Part shown: one piece after another, positions 8,062 through 13,763 of the stretch
Layout of the letters: every line of letters begins with the position of its first letter
Position numbering within the stretch: position 1 is the first letter of the stretch
Origin: Pseudomonadota bacterium
GTDB taxonomy: Bacteria > Myxococcota > Myxococcia > Myxococcales > Myxococcaceae
NCBI GenBank assembly: GCA_023424585.1
Contig: JAFADT010000525.1
Coordinates: 1-14,118, forward strand
DNA length: 14,118 nucleotides
Direction: 5' to 3'
Made by a program: the position numbers and the translations under genes
Notes under the pieces: model-generated
Told to the model about the DNA's origin: nothing
Databases searched by the model: none
What the model saw: only the letters and a program-made list of their open reading frames with translations

Positions 8062-8888
8062 GACACCACGGCGCCGTCCGCGCCCTCGGGGCTCTCCGCT
8101 TCGAGCGTCACCAGCTCGTCGGTGGGGCTGAGCTGGACGGCCGCCAGGGACAACTACGGCGTGAGTGACTACCTGGTGTTCCGCGATGGCATCCAGGTGG
8201 CGGCGCCCACGGCGACGACGTACACGGACACGGGGCTGTCCTCGAGCACGACGTACAGCTACGCCGTGAAGGCGCGCGACGCGGCGGGGAATACGTCCGT
8301 GGCGAGCAGCGCGCTCTCCGTCACCACCGGCCTGGGGTACACGGCGACGGTCTATTACAAGAAGGGCTTCGCCACGCCATACCTCCACTACCGGCCCGCG
8401 GGCGGCGCGTGGACGACGCCGCCGGGTGTGCCCATGCCGGACGCGGAGGTGGCGGGCTACGCGAAGTACACGGTGAACCTGGGCGCCGTGCAGCAGTTGG
8501 AGGCGGTCTTCAACAACGGCAGCGGCACGTGGGACAACAACAACGGCGGCAACTACCTGCTCCCCACGGGGACCTCCACCTTCAACGCAGGCGTCATCAC
8601 GGCGGGCGCGCCGGTGAGCGACACCACGGCGCCGTCGGTGCCTACGGGCCTGACGTCTCCGTCGAAGTCCGCGACGACGGTGTCGCTGAGCTGGATCGCG
8701 TCCACGGACAACGTGGGCGTGACGGGCTACCTGGTGCTCCGCGATGGCACCCAGGTGGGGACGCCCACGTCCACCAGCTACACCGACAGCGGGCTGTCCT
8801 CCAACACGGCCTACAGCTACACGGTGAAGGCGCGCGACGCGGCGGGCAACACGTCCGCGCAGTCCACCGCGCTCTCCGTCACCACGTC
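8062..8888 (+). repeat. Two FnIII-coding direct repeats flanking the CBM25-like domain
   Basis: The units 8062-8330 and 8620-8888 encode the two FnIII domains and stay similar at DNA level, offset by 558 bases. Shared stretches include GACACCACGGCGCCGTC at both starts, GTGAAGGCGCGCGACGCGGC, and GCGCTCTCCGTCACCAC at the ends. They probably arose by duplication within the gene. Recombination between them would delete one FnIII plus the CBM25-like domain in frame (558 is divisible by 3). Confidence 0.75.
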
Positions 8889-9204
8889 CACCAGCGGGGC
8901 CACGGTCACGTTCAACGTCACGGCGAGCACGGTGATGGGCCAGAACGTGTACGTGGTGGGCAACGTCGCCGCGCTGGGGAGCTGGAGCCCGGCCAACGCC
9001 ATCCTGCTGTCCCCGGCCAACTACCCCACGTGGAGCGCGGCCGTCGGCCTGCCGGGCTCCACGGCGATTGAGTACAAGTTCATCAAGAAGGACGCCGCCA
9101 ACAACGTCACCTGGGAGAACGGCGCCAACCGCACCCTCGCGACGCCGGCCACGGGCACCACGGCCGTGAACGACACGTGGCGCTGAGCGGATGAACGCAC
9201 CTCG

Positions 9205-9231
9205 CGGCGGGCCTGGAGGCCGGGCCCGCCG
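9205..9231 (+). terminator. GC-rich hairpin after the amylase gene
   Basis: A perfect 9-bp stem, CGGCGGGCC (9205-9213) with GGCCCGCCG (9223-9231), lies 18 bases beyond the amylase stop. No T-run follows, so it is a hairpin of the type often found after genes in GC-rich bacteria rather than a classical intrinsic terminator. The rest of the 222-base gap to the next gene holds no gene that I could support. Confidence 0.4.
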
Positions 9232-9408
9232 GACCGTGCGCGAATGGGCCGGGACTGCCGTTGAGGTTCGGGGCAGGCCCCCATGCCCAGGCCCCGACGG
9301 AGGGCACGGCCTCGGAGACGCCCGCTGCCGCGTCCGGCACGGACGAAAACACGCCCGCTCGGGGAGCAGGGCGTTAGCCTCCCGCCCTCCCTCTCACCGG
9401 AGCCCCTC

Positions 9409-9936
9409 ATGAAGACCAACCCCTACGACGCTCTCCCCCGGGTGCCTTCGTTCACCGTCACCAGCACCGACGTGCGCGATGGACAGACGCTGGCCACCGC
9501 GCAGCTCAGCGGCATCTTCGGCGCGGGCGGCCAGGACGTGTCGCCGCAGCTGGCGTGGAGCGGCTTCCCGGAGGACACGAAGAGCTTCGCCGTCACGGTC
9601 TACGACCCGGACGCGCCCACCGCGAGCGGCTTCTGGCACTGGGCGGTGGTCAACCTGCCCCGCACCACCACCAGCCTGCCCCCGGGCGCGGGCTCGCCGG
9701 ACGGCGAGCAGCTGCCCTCGGGCGCCTTCCAGCTCCGCAACGACGGCGGCCTCCCTGGCTTCGTCGGCGCCGCGCCACCCCCGGGACATGGCGCGCACCG
9801 CTACTTCATCGTCGTGCACGCCGTGGACGTGGAGTCGCTCGACATCCCGAAGGACGCCTCACCCGCGCTGCTGGGCTTCAACCTCTTCACCCACACGCTC
9901 GCGCGCGCCACGCTCGTGGGCACCTACGGGCGTTGA
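9409..9936 (+). CDS. YbhB/YbcL-family (PEBP, Raf-kinase-inhibitor-like) protein
   Basis: This 175-residue cytoplasmic protein covers a single phosphatidylethanolamine-binding-protein domain, the usual size for bacterial YbhB/YbcL. Visible family signatures are the [10 protein letters not shown] strand (45-54), DPDAP (66-70), [10 protein letters not shown] (75-84) and [12 protein letters not shown] (123-134), which line the anion-binding pocket. There is no signal peptide. GGAG lies 8 bases before the ATG. Bacterial members bind small phosphorylated or acidic ligands in structures, but their physiological role is poorly known. The gene stands alone between the amylase gene and the convergent nsrR-like gene. 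The N-terminal [17 protein letters not shown] matches the usual start of the family, supporting full length. Confidence 0.9.
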   Translation: MKTNPYDALPRVPSFTVTSTDVRDGQTLATAQLSGIFGAGGQDVSPQLAWSGFPEDTKSFAVTVYDPDAPTASGFWHWAVVNLPRTTTSLPPGAGSPDGEQLPSGAFQLRNDGGLPGFVGAAPPPGHGAHRYFIVVHAVDVESLDIPKDASPALLGFNLFTHTLARATLVGTYGR

Positions 9937-9960
9937 GCCACTCCGTCGCGCCGGAGGCTC
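9935..9960. terminator. Bulged hairpin at the convergent gene junction
   Basis: GAGCC-AC-TCCG (9935-9945) pairs with CGGAGGCTC (9952-9960) across a 6-base loop, giving 9 base pairs with a 2-base bulge. It overlaps the stop codons of both convergent genes, PEBP (plus) and nsrR-like (minus). It could end both transcripts. There is no T-run, so efficiency is uncertain. Confidence 0.4.
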
Positions 9961-10411
9961 ACCCCTCCGGCGCGGCCGGCGTCAGCAGCAGGTCCGACAG
10001 GCCGGGCTTGGAGCGGCGCAGCAGGTCCTCCAGCGTGTACCGGTCCAGCGTGGCGAGGAACGCGTTCCGCGCCTCCGCCAGCACGCCCTGGAGGCCGCAG
10101 GCCGGCGCGATGGGGCAGGTGTTGCGCTCGCGGTCGAAGCACTCCACCAGGTGGAAGTCCGGCTCGGCCGCGCGCACCACGCGGCCCAGCCGGATGTCCG
10201 CCGGGGGCCGGCCCAGCAACACGCCGCCCGAGCGCCCCGGCCTCACCTCCACGTCGCCCTGCTGCGCCAGCGTCTGCACCACGCGCACCAGGTGGTGCTT
10301 GGAGATGCCGTAGGAGTCCGCGATCTCCTGCGTGGACGCAGGCCGCCCCGGACGCACCGCCAGGTACATGAGGACGCGCAGCGAATAGTCGGCGTGAAGG
10401 GTCAGGCGCAA
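9959..10411 (-). CDS. nsrR: NsrR-like Rrf2-family nitric-oxide-sensing repressor
   Basis: The 150-residue product is an Rrf2-family regulator. The N-terminus MRLTLHADYSLRVLMYLA is typical of NsrR. A winged helix follows (ASTQEIADSYGISKHHLVRVVQTL, about 25-48, then RPGRSGGVLLGR). Cysteines C91, C99 and C105 in ECFDRERNTC-PIAPAC are the conserved cluster ligands; NsrR holds an Fe-S cluster that nitric oxide destroys, releasing DNA. The TTG start at 10411 is chosen because it restores the standard NsrR N-terminus. It sits one base after the reductase stop (TGATTTG), so translation is probably coupled, and GGAG lies 9 bases upstream. It is last in the globin-reductase-nsrR operon. The operon's own promoter has an NsrR-type operator, so it should repress itself. 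C99 gives an eight-residue spacing rather than the five I recall in E. coli NsrR. Confidence 0.87.
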   Translation of the reverse strand: MRLTLHADYSLRVLMYLAVRPGRPASTQEIADSYGISKHHLVRVVQTLAQQGDVEVRPGRSGGVLLGRPPADIRLGRVVRAAEPDFHLVECFDRERNTCPIAPACGLQGVLAEARNAFLATLDRYTLEDLLRRSKPGLSDLLLTPAAPEG

Positions 10412-10412
10412 A

Positions 10413-11408
10413 TCAGGCGGCTCCGGCGACAGGCCCTCCTCTCGACGTGCTCGGCAGGAAGGCATCCGCGTGGATGTCCTTCAGCGAGAACCCCGCGAGA
10501 AAGAGCTTCTTGCGCAGGGATAGCACCGCTTCGGGATTGCCGCAGAGGAACGCTCGCCAGCCCACGGGCCGCTTGGGGAGGCAGGTGAGCACCTTCGCCT
10601 CCAGCGCCCCCTCCTCCACGTCCCCGCCGCCTCCCGCCAGCACGACGGGGCGGTAGTGGAGGTTCGGGTGGCGCGCCGCCAGGGCCCGGAGCGCGCCCAC
10701 ATGGTACAGCCCGCCCGGCGCCAGCGCGCCGTGGAACAGGTGGATGGGCCCGGCGTGCCCCGACTCCAGCGCGTCCCGGAGGATTCCGTACAGCGGCGCG
10801 AGCCCCGTGCCCGTCCCCGCCAGCAGCAGCGGCGACTCCGGCTGGCCGGGGACGTAGAAACAATCCCCGGCCGGCCCCTGCACGTGCACCCGCGCGCCGG
10901 GCCGGACGTCGCGGACGAGCCAGCCGCTCATGGCGCCCCCCGGCACGAGCCGCACGTGCAGCTCCAGCTGGCCCTCGCCAGGCAGGCTCGCCAGCGAGTA
11001 GCTGCGCGCGAGCCCGTCCTCGCGCACCACCGTGACGTACTGCCCCGCCCGGTAGTCGAGCGGCGCCTCCACCTCCAGCCGCACCGCGGACACGTCGCCG
11101 CTGAGCGCCTCCGTGGCCACCACGCGCGCGGGGACGCGCAGCTCCGACGCCCCCGCCACCTCCAGCGCCACGCCCTCCTGGGGCCGGCACGTGCACGCGA
11201 GGAAGTAGCCGCGCGCGCGCAGCGTATCCTTGAGCCCCACCTGCGCCGCTTCCGGCACCGGGCCCGACACGGCCCGCATCAGACAGGACTGGCAGGCCCC
11301 CGCCCGGCACGCGTGCGGCACTTGCACGCCCTGGCGCAGCAGGCCGTCCAGCACCGTCTCGCCGGGCTCCAGCGGATACCACTCGGCTTCATGCCGCACC
11401 TTCGCCAT
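10413..11408 (-). CDS. [2Fe-2S] ferredoxin/FAD/NAD(P)H oxidoreductase, likely electron donor to the globin
   Basis: The 331-residue protein has the layout of phenol- or benzoate-oxygenase reductases. A plant-type ferredoxin domain (1-85) has ligands C34, C39, C42 and C72 (CRAGACQSC, then FLACTC). The FAD domain (about 91-190) has RSYS at 135-138 for flavin binding. The NAD(P)H domain (about 191-310) has AGTGTGLAPL (197-206) and the closing CGNPEAV (289-295). It carries electrons from NAD(P)H through FAD to the iron-sulfur cluster. Its place between a truncated haemoglobin and an NsrR-like regulator suggests that it reduces the globin haem during nitric-oxide dioxygenation, the job of the reductase half of Hmp. 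GGAGG lies 7 bases before the ATG. The last dozen residues are Gly/Ala-rich and probably flexible. Confidence 0.88.
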   Translation of the reverse strand: MAKVRHEAEWYPLEPGETVLDGLLRQGVQVPHACRAGACQSCLMRAVSGPVPEAAQVGLKDTLRARGYFLACTCRPQEGVALEVAGASELRVPARVVATEALSGDVSAVRLEVEAPLDYRAGQYVTVVREDGLARSYSLASLPGEGQLELHVRLVPGGAMSGWLVRDVRPGARVHVQGPAGDCFYVPGQPESPLLLAGTGTGLAPLYGILRDALESGHAGPIHLFHGALAPGGLYHVGALRALAARHPNLHYRPVVLAGGGGDVEEGALEAKVLTCLPKRPVGWRAFLCGNPEAVLSLRKKLFLAGFSLKDIHADAFLPSTSRGGPVAGAA

Positions 11409-11428
11409 GACGTGCCTCCAGTGTCGCT

Positions 11429-11794
11429 TCAGCGATTCAGGACGTCCGCCCGCGCGCTCTCGGCGATGGTCAGCACCTGCCCCACCAGCGCCGCGGGCAC
11501 GCCCAGCTCCTCCAGCGTCTCCTTCAGGTGCCCCACCACCGCGTCGAAGTGCGACGCGTTCAGCCCGCGCTCCACCAGGTGCTTGTGCCCCGCGCGCATG
11601 TCCTTGCCCGAGTAGGCCGACGGCCCTCCGCACACCATCGTCAGGAACGCCTTCTGCTTCGCCGACTGGCGCTCCATGTCCACGTCCTCGAAGAAGTGGC
11701 TGATGCGGTCGTCGCCCAGCACCTTCCGGTAGAAGACCTCCACCGCCGCCGCCATCGCCGGCTCTCCACCGATCTGCTCGTACACGCTCGCCAT
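11429..11794 (-). CDS. Truncated haemoglobin, group I (trHbN-like)
   Basis: This 121-residue globin aligns well with mycobacterial trHbN, which detoxifies nitric oxide by oxidising it to nitrate. Visible are YEQIGG at the N-terminus, FYRKVLGDDRISHFF (21-35) containing the B10 tyrosine (Y22) that stabilises bound oxygen, CGGPSAYSGKDM (55-66), the proximal haem ligand H70 in AGHKHL, and HFDAVVGHL (82-90). The ATG at 11794 is preferred to one 8 codons upstream (11818), because GGGAG and GAGG lie before it while the upstream ATG has none. It is first in a minus-strand operon; the reductase starts 20 bases after its stop. Regulation is very likely by NsrR through the palindrome 30 bases upstream. 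The substrate assignment rests on this context more than on the globin alone. Confidence 0.9.
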   Translation of the reverse strand: MASVYEQIGGEPAMAAAVEVFYRKVLGDDRISHFFEDVDMERQSAKQKAFLTMVCGGPSAYSGKDMRAGHKHLVERGLNASHFDAVVGHLKETLEELGVPAALVGQVLTIAESARADVLNR

Positions 11795-11823
11795 GACCTC
11801 GCTCCCTTCTGGGCCCATGCCCG

Positions 11824-11850
11824 AAAAGATGCATTCTTAATGCATCTTTT
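11824..11850 (-). promoter_or_regulatory. NsrR operator palindrome
   Basis: The arms AAAAGATGCATT (11824-11835) and AATGCATCTTTT (11839-11850) are perfect complements around CTT. The core AAGATGCATTC-T-TAATGCATCTT reproduces the 11-1-11 NsrR consensus known from gamma-proteobacteria (AAGATGYATTT on each side). It sits 30 bases before the globin start and just downstream of a -35-like TTGACG, so bound NsrR would cover the -10 region. It is a conspicuous AT island in a GC-rich window. Confidence 0.85.
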
Positions 11851-11860
11851 ACGGGCGACC

Positions 11861-11866
11861 CGTCAA
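11861..11866 (-). promoter_or_regulatory. Candidate -35 box of the globin operon
   Basis: On the minus strand this reads TTGACG. The -10 element would fall 16-18 bases downstream, inside the NsrR palindrome (CATTAA is the best local match, 3 of 6). Overlap of promoter and operator is as expected for direct repression. Confidence 0.4.
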
Positions 11867-12168
11867 CACGCCGGGGCGCGGCACATCGGGATAACTTCTC
11901 GCGCATGTGCCATCGCCTCATGCGCGACGTCCTGGTGGGCCGTGGCACACCCGCCTGGCGGGCGCGGGCCGTGGCCTCACGAGGAGCGCCACCGGCCTCG
12001 CAGCGGGCCCTCCGTGGAGCTGGAGTCGCCACCGGGCGCCGTCGTGCCCGCGCCGCTGGGTGACGGCGCCCCGCCTCAAGGACTCCTCCGCCTCTTCGAC
12101 GCGGACGGCGTCCCCTCGCGGCCGCACGTGGGACAGGAGGTCTACGCCCTGCCCGTGGACGTGAGCCC
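11867..12168. other. About 300 bases without a supported gene; possible coding remnant at 12014-12168
   Basis: Between the globin promoter and the end of the JmjC-like gene no complete gene is visible. On the plus strand the frame beginning with GTG at 12014 has strong third-position GC bias. It reads like a real protein segment (VELESPPGAVVPAPLGDG, then LLRLFDADGVPSR and VGQEVYALPVDVSP). It has no ribosome site and runs on as an antisense frame into the JmjC-like gene. It may be a decayed gene fragment or just high-GC noise. Confidence 0.25.
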
Positions 12169-13038
12169 TCAGGCGGGCAGCAGGCTCCGCGCGCGGCGCA
12201 CCACGCGCTCCATGCCGCTCTTCATGTGGTCCAGGGCCAGGGAGCGGTTCACCGGCGTGGGGCGGTACCCCAGGGGCCCCAGGTGCTTGCGCAGCACGTG
12301 GTTGGCGCGCAGCGCGCGCAGGTGCCGGGCCGTCTCGCGGGTGTTGAAGATGATGGACAGCGACACGGAGACATCCTCCGTGCCGTTCTTCACGTAGTGC
12401 GGCGCCACGAAGGGGATGTGCAGCGCGTCCCCGGGCCCGAAGGCGTAGCGCGTCGCCGTCGCGTCGAAGGTCTCGCGATAGCTCACCTTGGAGCCGGAGC
12501 GCGCGACGAAGGACTCCAGCTCCGGCGCGGGGACCACCTGCTCGTCCCACGCCTTGGAGACGTGCACCGCCTTGCTCCCCCGGAACTGCATCAGCAGCGT
12601 GGAGTAGCGATCCAGGTGGAAGGGCGTGACGCTGCCGGGGGACGCGATGAAGAGGTAGAGCATCGGATCCACGGCGCGCGTGCCCACGCCCTGCGCGCGC
12701 ATCAGGTCCTCCACCTCCGACAGGAGCGCGCGGTACAGCTCGTGGAAGCTGGGGTCCTGCTCCGGCGCGCGCAGCATGATGTACGAGTTGCTCGTCATCA
12801 TGTTCTCCACGGTGTCCTTCAGCGACAGGCCGGTGCGGTAGTCCACGTGCGCGCGGTCGAAGTCCGCGTCCTTGGGCAGCAGGCCGGAGCTGAAGAACAC
12901 GTTCTCCGAGGGCAGCCGCTGCACCACGCCCGCCAGGTTCTCCAGCTCCAGCGCGGGATGCCCCAGGAGCGTGTGGCGGCACCGGAAGGACTCACGGTCG
13001 AACTGCAACGGCGACCCGACGGACTCGAAGATGCGCAT
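12169..13038 (-). CDS. JmjC/cupin-8-like Fe(II) dioxygenase candidate
   Basis: The 289-residue product has the pattern of the JmjC-like cupin-8 family of iron(II)/2-oxoglutarate oxygenases. H141 and D143 in TPFHLDRYSTLL, and H214 in IPFVAPHYVKNG, form the metal-binding HxD...H triad. QFRGSKAVHV (151-160) supplies the family's conserved Lys region, and GPGDALHIP (201-209) is the usual turn before the last ligand. The N-terminal 130 residues probably form the helical and strand extension of these proteins. There is no signal peptide, so it is likely cytoplasmic. Family members hydroxylate protein, tRNA or small-molecule substrates; the target here is unknown. The start is ATG at 13038, or GTG at 13041, which has better spacing from AAGGAG. 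It is divergent from the small membrane-protein gene. Confidence 0.82.
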   Translation of the reverse strand: MRIFESVGSPLQFDRESFRCRHTLLGHPALELENLAGVVQRLPSENVFFSSGLLPKDADFDRAHVDYRTGLSLKDTVENMMTSNSYIMLRAPEQDPSFHELYRALLSEVEDLMRAQGVGTRAVDPMLYLFIASPGSVTPFHLDRYSTLLMQFRGSKAVHVSKAWDEQVVPAPELESFVARSGSKVSYRETFDATATRYAFGPGDALHIPFVAPHYVKNGTEDVSVSLSIIFNTRETARHLRALRANHVLRKHLGPLGYRPTPVNRSLALDHMKSGMERVVRRARSLLPA

Positions 13039-13107
13039 CACGGCTGGGAGCTCCTTGCCGCACGTGGCGACAGGTGAGCCCCCATGGCACCAGAGCGCTG
13101 GCACAGC

Positions 13108-13158
13108 CGTCAAAATGGGGCGTTTCTGCCCCGTGGCCTCATGGGGCATTCTGCCCCG
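13108..13158. promoter_or_regulatory. Divergent regulatory region with two tandem GGGGC...GCCCC sites
   Basis: Two near-identical inverted repeats stand in tandem: TGGGGC-GTTTCT-GCCCCG (13116-13133) and TGGGGC-ATTCT-GCCCCG (13142-13158), starting 26 bases apart. On the minus strand a -35-like TTGACG (13113-13108) begins immediately after the first, pointing at the JmjC-like gene. The repeats lie where an activator or repressor shared by the two divergent genes would bind. No regulator can be named from the sequence. Confidence 0.45.
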
Positions 13159-13275
13159 CTCCCCGCTGGCCGGCGCAGGCCGCCTGCCCGCCCTGCTGTC
13201 GCCCTCCGGGGTGGGGCGGGCGTGGACGGGAATCATGCCCATGTTTCAACCCTCACCTCGACGGGAGGAGAAGAC

Positions 13276-13545
13276 ATGGCGCTGGAAGCAATCCTGTTGT
13301 GGGCGGTGATTGGCCTCATCGCCGGATGGCTCGCGTCCGCGGTGGTCGGCGGTGGCTACGGCCTGATTGGCGACATCGTCGTGGGCGTGGTGGGCGCGTT
13401 CCTGGGAGGCTTCATCCTCCGGGCGCTCGGCACGGGAGCCCCGTTCGGCGGACTCGCGGGCACCATCTTCGTGGCGTTCATCGGAGCGGTGGTGCTGCTG
13501 CTGATACTCCGGCTCATCCACTCGAGCACGGTCCGAAGGGTCTGA
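13276..13545 (+). CDS. GlsB/YeaQ/YmgE-family small membrane protein
   Basis: This 89-residue protein is nearly all membrane. Three hydrophobic segments are visible at about 4-22, 29-48 and 60-80, rich in Gly and small residues, ending in a basic HSSTVRRV tail that should lie in the cytoplasm. The length, the early WAVIGLIAGWLAS, the GDIVVGVVGAFLGGF in the second segment and GLAGTIFVAFIGAVVLL in the third match the GlsB/YeaQ/YmgE (transglycosylase-associated) family, often induced by general or envelope stress. Its molecular activity is not established. GGGAGGAG lies 5 bases before the ATG, one of the strongest ribosome sites in the window. It stands alone, divergent from the JmjC-like gene, and a series of stem-loops follows it. 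Confidence 0.9.
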   Translation: MALEAILLWAVIGLIAGWLASAVVGGGYGLIGDIVVGVVGAFLGGFILRALGTGAPFGGLAGTIFVAFIGAVVLLLILRLIHSSTVRRV

Positions 13546-13564
13546 GCCTGGGGGCCCCGCGGCG

Positions 13565-13739
13565 CCTGATGACGCCAGACACCAGGGGCCTGACGGCAGT
13601 CATCAGGGCGGCGGCCCTTTGTGGGCGCGCTGGTGGCGCCGCCGCCAGTCATTCCGAGGACTTGGACGATGCAGGGGGCATGGCACGCGCCGTGCTCTAG
13701 CCCCCTGCATCGCTGAACCGGCCGGCTGACCCGCCGGCC
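13565..13739 (+). ncRNA. Candidate structured RNA: four consecutive perfect stem-loops
   Basis: Four perfect stems follow one another between two plus-strand genes. H1 is CCTGATGAC (13565-13573) with GTCATCAGG (13599-13607), with inner CAGG/CCTG pairing. H2 is GGCGGCGGC (13607-13615) with GCCGCCGCC (13638-13646). H3 is ATGCAGGGGGC (13669-13679) with GCCCCCTGCAT (13700-13710), with an inner GCACG/CGTGC stem. H4 is GGCCGGC (13720-13726) with GCCGGCC (13733-13739). They may be the 3' end of the small membrane-protein message, a structured 5' leader of the next gene, a separate small RNA or a REP-like element. H1 and H3, with mixed base composition, are the least likely to be chance. Confidence 0.4.
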
Positions 13740-13763
13740 CATCCAACCTCGAGGAACCCCGCC

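Larger units (their letters stand above)
5662..9186 (+). pseudogene. Secreted GH119/GH57-type alpha-amylase with starch-binding domains, interrupted by an in-frame TAG
   Basis: One continuous frame of 1174 codons, broken only by TAG at codon 295, encodes a secreted amylase. Residues 1-25 are a signal peptide ending PARA. The catalytic domain (about 26-790) resembles GH119, the small family related to GH57: HVYHNHMPNFW (31-41) resembles the GH57 His motif. E225 in FFPTELGF is the likely nucleophile, and D369 or D371 in AHDGDN the likely acid/base. FnIII (about 801-887), a CBM25-like domain (891-982), a second FnIII (987-1076) and CBM20 (1079-1174) follow, the accessory set reported for the GH119 amylase IgtZ. 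Upstream and downstream parts (5662-6546 and from 6547) share frame and codon bias, so this is one gene. The TAG separates the catalytic residues; without readthrough no active enzyme forms. A recent mutation or a sequencing error is more likely than an old pseudogene, as nothing else is damaged. Confidence 0.8.

Noticed and set aside
5875..8388. An 837-codon minus-strand open frame that runs across the amylase gene and its TAG
   Set aside because: It is Arg/Val/His-rich without recognisable domains and is explained by the codon bias of the amylase strand.
11816..11818. Upstream ATG as start of the truncated haemoglobin
   Set aside because: No ribosome site precedes it and it almost touches the NsrR operator; the ATG at 11794 has a good site and gives the usual globin N-terminus.
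13096..13115. Possible sigma-54 promoter at TGGCAC before the membrane-protein gene
   Set aside because: The required GC of the -12 element is absent at the right spacing.
13569..13700. A 43-codon plus-strand frame between the membrane-protein gene and the next gene
   Set aside because: It has no ribosome site, about a quarter of third positions are A or T, and it coincides with the stem-loops, which explain the sequence better.
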